In this document: in pieces, positions 18,140 through 27,142 of the stretch
Layout: every line of letters begins with the position of its first letter
How positions within the stretch are numbered: position 1 is the stretch's first letter
NCBI GenBank assembly: GCA_017848855.1
Contig: JAFIHF010000014.1
Coordinates: forward strand, 1-64,000
DNA: 64,000 nt
Direction of reading: 5' to 3'
Source: Rhodanobacter denitrificans
GTDB lineage: Bacteria; Pseudomonadota; Gammaproteobacteria; Xanthomonadales; Rhodanobacteraceae
Made by a program: the position numbers and the translations under genes
Notes under the pieces: generated by a model
The model's database searches: none
The model's input: the letters and a program-made list of their open reading frames with translations, nothing else
What the model was told of the DNA's origin: nothing

Positions 18140-19864
18140 ATGTCGCAAACCGTACTCACCGATACCTTCTTCACCAACTTCGAACTCCATCCGCTCTTGC
18201 AGCAAGGCTTGGCCGAGGCCGGCTTCACCCGCTGCACGCCGATCCAGGAGCTGACCCTGCCGGTGGCGCTCGCCGGCCGCGACGTCGCCGGCCAGGCGCA
18301 GACCGGCACCGGCAAGACCTGCGCGTTCCTGGTCGCGCTGATGAACCGCCTGCTCACCACGCCCGCCGTGGCCGAGCGCAAGGACACCGACCCGCGCGCG
18401 CTGGTGATCGCGCCCACCCGCGAGCTGGCGATCCAGATCGACAAGGACGCCCGCGCGATCGGCGCGCGCACCGGGCTGAAGACCGCGCTGATCTACGGCG
18501 GCGTGGACTACGACAAGCAGCGCCAGCAGCTGCACGACGGCTGCGACATCATCATCGCCACGCCCGGCCGCCTGCTCGACTACTACAAGCAGCAGGTGTT
18601 CGGCCTCAACGGCGTCGAGGTGATGGTGATCGACGAGGCCGACCGCATGTTCGACCTCGGCTTCATCAAGGACGTGCGCTACATCTTCCGCCGCCTGCCC
18701 GCGCGCGAGCAGCGCCAGGTGCTGCTGTTCTCGGCCACGCTCAGCCACCGCGTGCTGGAGCTGGCCTACGAGCACATGCACAACGCCGAGAAGCTGGTGG
18801 TGGAGAGCGACAACGTCACCGCCGACAAGGTGCGCCAGGTGGTGTACTTCCCGGCCAAGGAGGAGAAGCTGCCGCTGCTGCTGAACCTGATCGACAAGCA
18901 CCAGCCAAAGCGCAGCATCATCTTCGTCAACACCAAGGCCGCCGCCGAGCGCGTCACCGAGCGGGTGAAGCGCCACGGCTGCCGCGTCGGCGCGATCTCC
19001 GGCGACGTGCCGCAGCTCAAGCGCCAGAAGCTCCTGCAGCGCTTCCAGGACGGCCAGCTCGACATCCTCGTCGCCACCGACGTGGCCGCGCGCGGCCTGC
19101 ACATCCCCGCGGTCAGCCACGTGTTCAACTACGACCTGCCGCAGGACGCCGAGGACTACGTGCACCGCATCGGCCGCACCGCGCGCCTGGGCGCGGAAGG
19201 CGACGCGATCAGCTTCGCCTGCGACCTCTACGCGATGAGCCTGCCCGACATCGAGCAGTACATCGGCCAGAGCATCCCGGTGGCGACCATCGAGCCGGAG
19301 CTGCTGGTGATGCCGAAGGCGCGCGATATCGACCCCGAGTTCGCCGCCAATGCCGCCGCCGACAGCGCCGCGTTCGGCGACCGCGTGGAGTCGCGCCACG
19401 ACGACAGGAAGGGCGGCCACGCGCGCCGCAGCGGGCGCGACGGCGAGCGCAAGCCGCGCGGGGATCGCCCGCACGAGCCGCGGCCGCCGCGCGCACCGCG
19501 CGCCGAAACGGCGACCGCCGAAACCGCCGCACCGGTGGCGGTGGCGAACGACGCCGCCGTCGGCACGGTCGGCGAGGGCGAGCGCAAGCGCCGCCGTCGC
19601 CGCGGCGGCCGCAACCGCCGTCGCGAGGGCGGCGAGGCGACGGCAACGAATGCCGCGCAGGGCCAGCCGCAGGCGACGCCGGCCGAAGGCGGCCGTCCGC
19701 CGCGCGGCGAGCGCCGCCCACCGCGCGAGCGCGCACCGGCCGAAGCCGCGGCGGCGACGGCCGCGCGTCCCTCGCGCCAGGTGGCTGCTACCGCCGGCGA
19801 GCACACGCACGCGAACAAGCCCAGCCTGTTCCGCCGCCTGACGCGGCTGTTCACCGGACGCTGA
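18140..19864 (+). CDS. rhlB: DEAD-box RNA helicase RhlB
   Basis: A 574-residue ATP-dependent RNA helicase, a partner of RNase E in mRNA decay. The start [20 protein letters not shown] carries the Q-motif region. Walker A AQTGTGKT is at 53-60, PTREL near 92, the DEAD box at 165-168, SAT near 199, and [10 protein letters not shown] in the second RecA domain. After about residue 400 comes a 170-residue tail rich in Arg, Gly, Ala and Pro, likely disordered and RNA-binding, as in other Xanthomonadales RhlB proteins. The frame opens upstream at 17939, but the family N-terminus starts at 18140. Confidence 0.94.
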   Translation: MSQTVLTDTFFTNFELHPLLQQGLAEAGFTRCTPIQELTLPVALAGRDVAGQAQTGTGKTCAFLVALMNRLLTTPAVAERKDTDPRALVIAPTRELAIQIDKDARAIGARTGLKTALIYGGVDYDKQRQQLHDGCDIIIATPGRLLDYYKQQVFGLNGVEVMVIDEADRMFDLGFIKDVRYIFRRLPAREQRQVLLFSATLSHRVLELAYEHMHNAEKLVVESDNVTADKVRQVVYFPAKEEKLPLLLNLIDKHQPKRSIIFVNTKAAAERVTERVKRHGCRVGAISGDVPQLKRQKLLQRFQDGQLDILVATDVAARGLHIPAVSHVFNYDLPQDAEDYVHRIGRTARLGAEGDAISFACDLYAMSLPDIEQYIGQSIPVATIEPELLVMPKARDIDPEFAANAAADSAAFGDRVESRHDDRKGGHARRSGRDGERKPRGDRPHEPRPPRAPRAETATAETAAPVAVANDAAVGTVGEGERKRRRRRGGRNRRREGGEATATNAAQGQPQATPAEGGRPPRGERRPPRERAPAEAAAATAARPSRQVAATAGEHTHANKPSLFRRLTRLFTGR

Positions 19865-19872
19865 CCACCCTT

Positions 19873-19900
19873 CTCCCTCCCCTGCAAGCAGGGGAGGGAG
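19873..19900 (+). terminator. hairpin after rhlB
   Basis: CTCCCTCCCCTGC, two bases, then the exact complement GCAGGGGAGGGAG, nine bases after the rhlB stop. No T tract follows. Confidence 0.65.
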
Positions 19901-19940
19901 CAATCAATCGGCGACCTTGCACGCCGCATCCCTTCCACGC

Positions 19941-19958
19941 GTCGGGCTGAAGCCCGAC
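19941..19958. repeat. GTCGGG palindrome, copy 1
   Basis: GTCGGGCTGAAGCCCGAC, a perfect palindrome before ftsE. Other copies of this family are at 37834, 37873, 37992, 38020, 40462 and 40505. Confidence 0.85.
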
Positions 19959-20003
19959 CTACGTTATCCTTGCCGCTGATACGGCAGGCGGCGGGGACGC
20001 GCG

Positions 20004-20681
20004 GTGATCCAGTTCGAGCAGGTGAGCAAGCATTACGCGGGCGGCCACGAGGCGCTCTCGCAGCTGTCCTTCACCATACCCACGGGCGAGATGGCCTTCG
20101 TCACCGGGCATTCCGGCGCGGGCAAGAGCACCCTGCTCAAGCTGCTCGGCGTGATCGAGCGGCCCAGCCACGGCAGCATTACGGTGGATGGCCAGAACCT
20201 CGCCAAGGTGCGCGGCCGCGGCATCCCCAGGCTGCGCCAGCGCATCGGCATGGTGTTCCAGGACCATCGCCTGCTGATGGATCGCACGGTGTTCGCCAAC
20301 GTCGAGCTGCCGCTGACCATCGCCGGCATCGCCCGCGTCGAACGCGGCCGGCGCGTGCGCGCGGCGCTGGAGAAGGTGGGCCTGCTCTCCTATGAACGCC
20401 AGCTGCCGGCCACGCTGTCCACCGGCGAGCAGCAGCGCGTGGGCATCGCCCGCGCGATCGTGGCGCGGCCTTCGCTGCTGATCGCCGACGAGCCCACCGG
20501 CAACCTCGACCCGCAGCTGGCGGTGGAGATCATGGGCCTGTTCGCCGAGTTCCAGCAGGTGGGCACCACGGTGCTGATCGCCAGCCACGACCTGCCGCTG
20601 ATCAAGCGCATGCGCAAGCGCGTGGTGGTGCTCGACCACGGCCGGCTGGTCGCGGACCTCGCCGCCGAGGAGGTGCTGTGA
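20004..20681 (+). CDS. ftsE: cell division ATP-binding protein FtsE
   Basis: A 225-residue ABC ATPase that with FtsX controls septal peptidoglycan hydrolases. Walker A GHSGAGKS is at 35-42, the Q-loop at VFQDHRLL, the signature LSTGEQQR at 138-145, Walker B LLIADEPT at 158-165 and the H-loop in ASHD. The start is GTG. It overlaps ftsX by GTGA. Confidence 0.95.
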   Translation: MIQFEQVSKHYAGGHEALSQLSFTIPTGEMAFVTGHSGAGKSTLLKLLGVIERPSHGSITVDGQNLAKVRGRGIPRLRQRIGMVFQDHRLLMDRTVFANVELPLTIAGIARVERGRRVRAALEKVGLLSYERQLPATLSTGEQQRVGIARAIVARPSLLIADEPTGNLDPQLAVEIMGLFAEFQQVGTTVLIASHDLPLIKRMRKRVVVLDHGRLVADLAAEEVL

Positions 20682-21658
20682 ACATGGCCGCCGATTCCGC
20701 CCACCGCGACGCCGCGCCGCCGCCGCGCAACGAAGCCAGCCACACCCGCCGCATCGCCAGCTGGCGCGAACACCACGGCTGGAGCGCGGGCGCGAGCCTG
20801 CGCCGGCTCGCCGCGCGCCCGCTGGGCAGCCTGCTCACCATCGCGGTGATGGGCCTGGCGCTGGCGCTGCCGCTGGCGTTCTACCTGCTGCTGGGCAACG
20901 TGCAGCAGCTCGGTCACGCGCTGGGCCAGGACCAGGCGATCAACGTGTTCCTGCAGCCGGACCAGGCCGCCTCGCAGGCGCAACTGCTGGCGAAGCAGCT
21001 GGGCGATCGTTCCGACGTGGCCGCGGTGACGATCAAGACCCCGCAGCAGGGCCTGGACGAACTGGCGAAGCTGCAGGGCTTCTCCGGCGCGCTGGACGCG
21101 CTGGACCAGAACCCCTTGCCCTTCGTGCTGATGGTGCAGCCCAAGCCGGGCGCGGACGCTGCCGCCGTGGCGCGGCTGGTCGGCGACCTGCGCGACATGC
21201 ACAGCGTGGCCCAGGTGCAGGACAGCGGCACCTGGCGGCAGCGGCTGGATGCGCTGCTTGGCGTGGGCGAGCGCGTGGTGGCCGCGCTGGCGCTGATGCT
21301 GGCGCTGGCCGCGCTGCTGGTGGTGGGCAACAGCGTGCGCATGGACATCGCCAGCCGCCACGAGGAAATCGGCGTGCTGCTGCTGGTGGGCGCCAGCAGC
21401 GCCTTCGTGCGCCGGCCCTATTTGTACGCCGGCATCTGGTACGGCCTGTTCAGCGGCATCCTCGCCGCGCTGCTGGCGCTGGCGATCGAATTCGCGCTGA
21501 GCGGACCGGTGGCACAGTTGAGCCAGGCCTACGATGGCAAGCTGCACCTGGGTGGCCTGCCGCTGTGGCTGTTGCTCGCGGTGCCGCCGGCGGCCGCGGC
21601 GCTGGGCTGGCTGGGTGCGCGGCTGGTCAGTGCCTGGCAGCTGCGCAAGGCGGTCTGA
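20678..21658 (+). CDS. ftsX: cell division permease-like protein FtsX
   Basis: A 326-residue inner-membrane partner of FtsE that passes the ATPase signal to periplasmic amidase activators. It has a cytoplasmic N-terminus of about 50 residues, a first membrane segment (LLTIAVMGLALALPLAFYLL), a periplasmic domain of about 100 residues, and three more segments in the C-terminal half. The GTG start overlaps the ftsE stop. In many gammaproteobacteria rpoH follows ftsX directly; here three genes lie between. Confidence 0.94.
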   Translation: MNMAADSAHRDAAPPPRNEASHTRRIASWREHHGWSAGASLRRLAARPLGSLLTIAVMGLALALPLAFYLLLGNVQQLGHALGQDQAINVFLQPDQAASQAQLLAKQLGDRSDVAAVTIKTPQQGLDELAKLQGFSGALDALDQNPLPFVLMVQPKPGADAAAVARLVGDLRDMHSVAQVQDSGTWRQRLDALLGVGERVVAALALMLALAALLVVGNSVRMDIASRHEEIGVLLLVGASSAFVRRPYLYAGIWYGLFSGILAALLALAIEFALSGPVAQLSQAYDGKLHLGGLPLWLLLAVPPAAAALGWLGARLVSAWQLRKAV

Positions 21659-21684
21659 GCGGCATCGGGGATGAACGGCAAGGC

Positions 21685-22527
21685 ATGAGTACGAGCATCA
21701 GCAACCGGCTGGTCAGCACGGCGCCACGCGTGCTGGTGGTCGACGGCTCCAAGGTGGTGCGGCAGCTGATCGGCCGCGTGCTGGCGGCCGAGCTGCCGGG
21801 CGTGGAAGTGGTCGGCTGTGGCAGCGGCGGCGAGGCGCAGCGGCTGCTGGGCGAAGGCGTGTTCGACTTCATCACCATCGCGCTGCGCCTGCCCGACATG
21901 GACGGGCTGGAGCTGGCGCGCTTCGTGCGCGAATCCGCGCCGCAGACCTACGTGCCGATCGTGGTGGTTTCCGGCGACGTGGACGACCGCCTGCACCGCC
22001 GCACGCTGGGCGAGGACGTCACCGACTACTTCGACAAGTCGCTGGGTTTCCAGGCGCTGGCCGAGTTCATCCGCGGCTACGTGCGCCCCGAGGGCGGCGC
22101 CGAGGGCGAGGTGCTGTACGTGGAGGACAGCCGCGTGGTGGCGCTGGCCACCCGCCGCATGCTGGAGAAATACGGCCTCACCGTGCACCACGTGATCAGC
22201 GTGGAGGATGCGCTGGCATTGCTGGAAACCGCGAAGGTGCGCGGCGAAGTGGGCGCCGACGTGGTGCTCACCGACGTCAGCCTGAAGGGCGAGCTCACCG
22301 GCGGCGACCTGCTCGAACGCATCCGCAAGGACTACGGCTACGGCAAGGGCCGGCTGCCGGTGCTGGTGATGACCGGCGACGAGAACCCGGCGAACCAGGC
22401 CGCGCTGATCAAGGCCGGCGCGAACGATCTGGTGGAGAAGCCGGTCGAGGAGAAGCTGCTGGTCACCAAGCTGCTGTTCCAGCTGCGCGTGGCGCGGCAC
22501 CTGCGCTCGCGCGGCGACGCCGCATGA
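21685..22527 (+). CDS. two-receiver response regulator, first receiver degenerate
   Basis: A 280-residue protein made only of two receiver (REC) domains, with no output domain. REC1 (about 15-130) lacks the phospho-acceptor: where [11 protein letters not shown] is expected it reads [10 protein letters not shown], with Ala66 in place of Asp. REC2 (about 141-270) is intact: acidic VEDSR, Asp197 in VVLTDVSL, Thr in VMTGD and Lys252 in EKPVEE. It may therefore be a phosphate relay or a partner-binding protein with one live site. It follows ftsX by 26 bp and overlaps ung by four bases. Confidence 0.85.
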   Translation: MSTSISNRLVSTAPRVLVVDGSKVVRQLIGRVLAAELPGVEVVGCGSGGEAQRLLGEGVFDFITIALRLPDMDGLELARFVRESAPQTYVPIVVVSGDVDDRLHRRTLGEDVTDYFDKSLGFQALAEFIRGYVRPEGGAEGEVLYVEDSRVVALATRRMLEKYGLTVHHVISVEDALALLETAKVRGEVGADVVLTDVSLKGELTGGDLLERIRKDYGYGKGRLPVLVMTGDENPANQAALIKAGANDLVEKPVEEKLLVTKLLFQLRVARHLRSRGDAA

Positions 22528-23222
22528 GCGAGGTGCGGCTGGAGGCCTCGTGGAAGGAGCGCATCGGCGCGTATCTGGAGCGCCCGGAGATGCAGGCGCT
22601 GGCCGAATTCCTGCGCGCGGAGAAGCGCGCCGGCAAGGCGATCTATCCGCCCGGGCCGGAGATCTTCGCCGCGTTCGAGCACACCCCGTTCGACGCGGTG
22701 CGCGTGGTGATCCTGGGCCAGGACCCCTACCACGGCCCCGGCCAGGCGCACGGCCTGTGCTTCTCGGTGCGCCCCGGCGTGCCCGCGCCGCCGTCGCTGG
22801 TGAACATCTTCAAGGAAATCCAGCGCGACCTCGGCATCGCGCCGCCCGACCACGGCTGCCTCACGCCCTGGGCCGACCGCGGCGTGCTGCTGCTCAACGC
22901 GGTGCTCACGGTGGAGCGCGGCCTGGCCGCCTCGCACCAAGGCAAGGGCTGGGAGGGCTTCACCGACGCGGCGATCGACGCGCTCAACCGCGAGCGCGAA
23001 GGCATCGTGTTCATGCTCTGGGGCAGCTACGCGCAGCGCAAGGGCCAGCTGATCGACACGCGCAAGCACTGCGTGCTGAAGAGCGTGCACCCCTCGCCGC
23101 TGTCCGCGCACCGCGGCTTCCTCGGCTGCGGGCATTTCTCCGCCGCCAACCGCTATCTGCAAAGCCACGGGCAGGCGCCGATCGACTGGTCGCTGCCGCC
23201 GCGTGCCGCGTTGCAGGCCTGA
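22524..23222 (+). CDS. ung: uracil-DNA glycosylase
   Basis: A 232-residue family 1 enzyme that removes uracil from DNA. The water-activating loop GQDPYH is at 65-70, the uracil pocket LLNAVLTV near 123-130 and the minor-groove loop HPSPLS at 189-194. The ATG overlaps the response-regulator stop, so the two share a transcript. It is convergent with the PKHD oxygenase, whose stop is directly adjacent. Confidence 0.96.
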   Translation: MSEVRLEASWKERIGAYLERPEMQALAEFLRAEKRAGKAIYPPGPEIFAAFEHTPFDAVRVVILGQDPYHGPGQAHGLCFSVRPGVPAPPSLVNIFKEIQRDLGIAPPDHGCLTPWADRGVLLLNAVLTVERGLAASHQGKGWEGFTDAAIDALNREREGIVFMLWGSYAQRKGQLIDTRKHCVLKSVHPSPLSAHRGFLGCGHFSAANRYLQSHGQAPIDWSLPPRAALQA

Positions 23223-23906
23223 TTAGCCCGCCACTTCCGCCCACATGCGCAGCAGGTTCGCGTGCGAGCGGCTCACCGCGTCGAAGGCCGAGCTCTTGCC
23301 CTCGCGGCCGAAGATGTCGCGCTTGGCGCTTTCCAGATCCCACAGCAGCTCGCGCCGCGCCGGGTCGCGCACCATGCTCTGCACCCAGATGATCGCCGCG
23401 TCGCGCACGCCGCGCGTCACCGGGCTGACGTGGTGCAGGGTGTTGGCCGGGTAGGCGATGGCGCCGCCGGCCTCCAGCTTGAAACGGTGCTCGATGCCGC
23501 CGCTCATGTGCGTCACCAGCTCGCCGCCGTCGTAGCTGCCGGGGTCGGACAGGAACACGGTGATCGCGATGTCGGTGCGCACCGCGCTGCCCATGCCGCC
23601 CATCACCGCCGCATCGACGTGCGCGCCGTACTCCATGCCGCCGGCGTAGCGGTTGAACAGCGGCCGGGTGTGCGCCGCCGGCAGCAGCGCCGCCTGCAGC
23701 AGGCCGTGGCGCAGGAAGGCGGCGCGCACCATGTCGGCCATCCGAGCGTAGCTCGGGCTGTTGAAGTCGATCTGCTGGTTCTTCTTCACCCCGCGCGCCG
23801 ACCAGCCGGCCGTGGCGGCGCCGTCGACGAAGGGGGCGGCCTGCAGCTCGGTGCGGAGCGCGCCGAGCTCCTGGGCCGTCAACACATCGGGTACACAGAC
23901 GATCAA
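23223..23906 (-). CDS. PKHD-type Fe(II)/2-oxoglutarate hydroxylase (PiuC/YbiX)
   Basis: A 227-residue non-haem iron oxygenase. The iron ligands are H96 and D98 in YGAHVDA and H158 in NTLHHVSPV, with R169 likely binding 2-oxoglutarate. The frame opens far upstream, but TTG at 23906 (read as MIVCVPDVLTAQELG) is preceded by an ideal GGGGGAG and gives the normal length of about 226 and the family N-terminus. Members near siderophore receptors are called PiuC and linked with iron uptake; there is no such receptor here, so the substrate is unknown. Confidence 0.88.
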   Translation of the reverse strand: MIVCVPDVLTAQELGALRTELQAAPFVDGAATAGWSARGVKKNQQIDFNSPSYARMADMVRAAFLRHGLLQAALLPAAHTRPLFNRYAGGMEYGAHVDAAVMGGMGSAVRTDIAITVFLSDPGSYDGGELVTHMSGGIEHRFKLEAGGAIAYPANTLHHVSPVTRGVRDAAIIWVQSMVRDPARRELLWDLESAKRDIFGREGKSSAFDAVSRSHANLLRMWAEVAG

Positions 23907-24108
23907 GTGAACTCCCCCATCCGGCGTGGCGTGTCTCGGCATTGTAGTCAGCGGGCCGGCCGCGAGGCACGCGCGGCGGCGCCTCCCGGCCGTTTTCAAG
24001 CCCTGCCGAACGGCCCATGTCCCGCCCCGGCGCGGGGTGCAGGATGGACAAACGCTCCATATTTCTGTACGATTCGGTTCATTAAAAGGCCGTGAACTAT
24101 TCGCGGCT

Positions 24109-24135
24109 TTAGCACTCCAAGCGCGAGAGTGCTAA
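24109..24135 (+). promoter_or_regulatory. CIRCE operator (HrcA site) before rpoH
   Basis: TTAGCACTC (24109-24117), nine bases, GAGTGCTAA (24127-24135): an exact match to the CIRCE consensus bound by the HrcA repressor. It ends 28 bases before the rpoH ATG and so lies in the leader or at the promoter. Confidence 0.95.
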
Positions 24136-24163
24136 CCTGAAGCCCTGTACCGGAGGTTTCCAC

Positions 24164-25021
24164 ATGACCCAAGCCTTGGCGATCGCTCCCAGCACGCTGC
24201 CCAGCGTGGTCGGCAGCCTGGATGCCTACATCTCGGCCGTGCACCGCATCCCGGTGCTGAGCCAGGACGAAGAGCAGGCGCTGTCGCGCCGCTACAACGA
24301 GGAAGAGGATCTGTCCGCCGCGAAGCAGCTGGTGATGTCGCACCTGCGCTTCGTGGTGCACGTGGCGCGCGGCTATTCCGGCTACGGCCTGCAGCTCGCC
24401 GACCTGATCCAGGAAGGCAACATCGGCCTGATGAAGGCGGTGAAGCGTTTCGACCCCGACCAGGGCGTGCGCCTGGTGAGCTTCGCGGTGCACTGGATCC
24501 GCGCCGAGATGCACGAGTTCATCCTGAAGAACTGGCGCATCGTGAAGGTGGCCACCACCAAGGCGCAGCGCAAGCTGTTCTTCAATCTGCGCAAGAGCAA
24601 GAAGCGCCTGGGCTGGATGAACGCGGCCGAGGTGAGCGCGGTGGCGCAGGATCTGGGCGTGCCCGAGGCCACGGTGCGCGAGATGGAATCGCGCCTGTCC
24701 GGCCGCGACATCGGCTTCGAGGCGCCGGCGGACGCCGACGACGACGCCAAGCCCGCGCCCGAAGCCTTCCTGATCGACGAAGGCGCCGACCCCTACGACA
24801 ACGTGGCCGAGGCCGACCAGAGCGACAACCAGCTCGGCATCTTGTCCGCCGCGCTGGACAAGCTCGACGGCCGCTCGCGCCACATCATCCAGCGCCGCTG
24901 GCTGGACGAAGACAAGGCCACGCTGCAGGAACTGGCCGACGAGTACGGCGTCTCCGCCGAGCGCATCCGCCAAGTCGAGGCGAATGCGATGAAGAAGATG
25001 CGGGGGTTGTTCGCGGCTTGA
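24164..25021 (+). CDS. rpoH: heat-shock sigma factor RpoH (sigma-32)
   Basis: A 285-residue alternative sigma factor. Region 2 contains [20 protein letters not shown] and [14 protein letters not shown]; the RpoH box QRKLFFNLR, diagnostic of sigma-32, is at 135-143; region 4 ends with [20 protein letters not shown]. It directs transcription of chaperone and protease genes. GGAGG lies seven bases before the ATG. The CIRCE element upstream indicates repression by HrcA, so the second heat-shock regulator would control the first. A TTCG-loop hairpin ends the gene. Confidence 0.97.
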   Translation: MTQALAIAPSTLPSVVGSLDAYISAVHRIPVLSQDEEQALSRRYNEEEDLSAAKQLVMSHLRFVVHVARGYSGYGLQLADLIQEGNIGLMKAVKRFDPDQGVRLVSFAVHWIRAEMHEFILKNWRIVKVATTKAQRKLFFNLRKSKKRLGWMNAAEVSAVAQDLGVPEATVREMESRLSGRDIGFEAPADADDDAKPAPEAFLIDEGADPYDNVAEADQSDNQLGILSAALDKLDGRSRHIIQRRWLDEDKATLQELADEYGVSAERIRQVEANAMKKMRGLFAA

Positions 25022-25047
25022 GTTTGCCGCTACGCAAGCCATGAGGA

Positions 25048-25076
25048 CGGCCCGCTTCGGCGGGCCGCTTTCGTTT
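25048..25076 (+). terminator. rpoH terminator
   Basis: CGGCCCGC, TTCG tetraloop, GCGGGCCG, then CTTTCGTTT: a typical intrinsic terminator 27 bases after the rpoH stop. Confidence 0.85.
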
Positions 25077-25259
25077 GCTCCATTCGTGCAACACCCATTG
25101 AGCTTGGCGAGCAAGTGGCGCAAGGGTGGCCTCGATGTGGTGTAGCGGCGTAGATCATGGTTCCGGGCGTTGGGTGGTGACTGGCCACAAGAGTAACTAT
25201 CGAAAAAGGCAGATGCCGACAAAGGGTGGCTCATTTGTAAGGGTGTTGCTCAGACTCGT

Positions 25260-26018
25260 TTACTGTTCATATAAACCCATGCGCAAGAGTGGTGCTACTT
25301 GTTTCGCCAGCTCGATGAGAAGACCGTCTCTATTCATGCCGTAGCGACCGCCAAAGAATGGAGAAACAACTAGAACTCCGAGGTCATCTTCATATATGCG
25401 ACACCTGCGGTTGTGGCTGAGCTCCCACATTTTGTACTCGTGATCCTGTCGGAATCCAAAAGCTTCTAGGAAATAATTATTATGTGTGATACCCGTTCCA
25501 ATAATCACCTTTGGCCTGTGCTCCTTTCTAAGGTTTGAGAATTTGGTGAAGCGCTTTCGGCGGCAGCGGTCGTAATATTCATCCCTGTTAGTGCAGATTG
25601 TTTGGTAATTTTCCTTCCACCGTGGATCGCTGACCGATGGTGATGAAAATGGAAACAAATTCAATTTGAAGCTATCGCCGTTTTCGGTATAGAGCTTCTC
25701 TCTCATATAGTCTTTATAGTTTTCAACAGAAATGCGGAGCTCATCATGTGATTGGCTAACGGCCAGCATAAATTTGGCTACTTTTTGATGGTACGGCCAC
25801 GCCGAATAGTTTGGATGTCTTTCTCTGAATTCATTATCCCAGAATCTATCTTCGATCCTCTTTGAGGATTCTTTTGTGATTAATTCTTTGATGTCGTCAA
25901 ATCCTCCACCGTATTCAATGCCGCAAATCCATATGTTGGCCTTGCGATTCCCTCCGTCGCAGCCGAGCCAGGATTCTATTAGGCTATCGAAATCAACTTT
26001 CGATATATTTTTCATCAT
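25260..26018 (-). CDS. UDG-superfamily-like protein, AT-rich
   Basis: A 252-residue protein of unknown function, clearly more AT-rich than its surroundings, so probably acquired. The order of motifs recalls the uracil-DNA glycosylase fold: NIWICGIEYGGG at 28-39 where the family has a GEAPG or GQDPY loop, LNLFPFSSP like a substrate-pocket strand, PKVIIGTG, and VLVVSPFFGGRYGMN near the C-terminus in the position of the HPS loop. The catalytic residues cannot be confirmed by eye. Two adjacent ATGs (26018, 26015) follow GGAG. It overlaps the WYL regulator gene by 26 bases and so forms an operon with it. Confidence 0.7.
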   Translation of the reverse strand: MMKNISKVDFDSLIESWLGCDGGNRKANIWICGIEYGGGFDDIKELITKESSKRIEDRFWDNEFRERHPNYSAWPYHQKVAKFMLAVSQSHDELRISVENYKDYMREKLYTENGDSFKLNLFPFSSPSVSDPRWKENYQTICTNRDEYYDRCRRKRFTKFSNLRKEHRPKVIIGTGITHNNYFLEAFGFRQDHEYKMWELSHNRRCRIYEDDLGVLVVSPFFGGRYGMNRDGLLIELAKQVAPLLRMGLYEQ

Positions 26019-27039
26019 GCTTCTCCGTAGTGATATTTTTTGCGGTTTGATATAGTGTTGCCAAGTTTTGAATTTGGTGTGCGAACTCATCTCGCAATGA
26101 CTTTGGCTTCACCACCTCCACCATATCGCCGAATGCAAGCAGCCACCACTTCAATGTCTCATCAAGTTCGACGATGGCGCGCACTTCGACGCGCGTGCCG
26201 TTGTCGATCGGACGTATGACCTGATCGCGGGATAGCGGTGTTTCTTCCAGGTGGGCGGCTGCATCCGCGTCGAAGCGTGCCACCAGTTGGATGGTTCCCT
26301 GCGGGTTGTAGCGGGCCGCCTCCGTGGAATATTTCCGGAAGTCGAAGCCGGCGGGTTTCTTCCTTGGCGTGGGGAGAACTTCCGCGTGCGACAGCCGATG
26401 GAGCGGCAGGCGCAAGATGTCCGTGTAGTCGAACATGGTGCCGACAAGGTATTGCACGGGGCCGCGGATGAGCAGGCCGAGCGGATGGATCACGGCAGGC
26501 TTGGCCGCCGTGCTGCCCTTGGCCCGATAGCGCGCGGAGAGACAGCGGCCTTTCGCCAGTGCCGTCTGCACGGTTTCCAGAACGCCGGCGCTGGTCGCTG
26601 GCGGCAGTAGTTCCAGCGAGGTCTGGAGCACGGCGGTTTCGCGGTGCCACTGCTTCCAGCCGCTGGCCGCCACTTCCTGCTCGGCGTTGTCGAACAGCGG
26701 CATCAGCTCTTGCAGCAAGGCTCTGGGCAGCAGGGTTTTCAGGTGTTCCCTGGCCAGCAGCAGCGCGACGCATTGCGGCGTGCTCAGTCGCGGGGTGAAC
26801 TCCTGGCGGGCGCCCTTGGCCCAACTCCAGCCGTGGGGTTTGCTGGCGTTGTCCACGGCAAGAGGGAACTCCATCGACAAGGCTTGCAAGTCGCGCTCCA
26901 CGGTGCGGCGTGTCACCGCGATTTGCCGGTCGGCCAACACCTCCACCAGCCCCGACACCGTTGCCTTGCGCGGCCACGCCGGCAGGTTGCGCAGCAGTGC
27001 CCACTGGCGCGCGAGCGTTTGTACGGTGTCCTGTTGCAT
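25993..27039 (-). CDS. WYL-domain transcriptional regulator
   Basis: A 348-residue regulator. The N-terminal winged helix (about 10-55) has recognition helix VTRRTVERDLQAL; the WYL domain spans about 150-235 with IRGPVQYLVGTMF, where the motif Trp is replaced by Gln; a C-terminal WCX-like domain follows. WYL proteins such as BrxR and CapW often sense a ligand and repress phage-defence operons. It is divergent from the tandem-AAA+ gene across a nested palindrome and upstream of the UDG-like gene, which suggests it controls both. Confidence 0.88.
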   Translation of the reverse strand: MQQDTVQTLARQWALLRNLPAWPRKATVSGLVEVLADRQIAVTRRTVERDLQALSMEFPLAVDNASKPHGWSWAKGARQEFTPRLSTPQCVALLLAREHLKTLLPRALLQELMPLFDNAEQEVAASGWKQWHRETAVLQTSLELLPPATSAGVLETVQTALAKGRCLSARYRAKGSTAAKPAVIHPLGLLIRGPVQYLVGTMFDYTDILRLPLHRLSHAEVLPTPRKKPAGFDFRKYSTEAARYNPQGTIQLVARFDADAAAHLEETPLSRDQVIRPIDNGTRVEVRAIVELDETLKWWLLAFGDMVEVVKPKSLRDEFAHQIQNLATLYQTAKNITTEKHDEKYIES

Positions 27040-27043
27040 GGTC

Positions 27044-27111
27044 GATCCACACGGTTGGCCATGGACAGCCTAGCATCGCGTGCGACGTAAGTCGTCGCAT
27101 GCGTGTGGATC
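27044..27111. promoter_or_regulatory. nested inverted repeats between the WYL and AAA+ genes
   Basis: Inner repeat CGCGTGCGACG-TAAGT-CGTCGCATGCG (27077-27103, one mismatch in 11), with TGCGACG/CGTCGCA perfect. Outer repeat GATCCACAC (27044-27052) and GTGTGGATC (27103-27111), also perfect. The whole fits within the 103-bp divergent spacer and is the best candidate operator for the WYL regulator. Confidence 0.6.
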
Positions 27112-27142
27112 ATGGCGGCATCCAATTACGAACGGATGTTCC

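Noticed and set aside
27080-27142. Upstream start for the tandem AAA+ ATPase
   Set aside because: It would run through the nested palindrome and give a leader rich in Arg, His and Cys; ATG 27143 is preferred.
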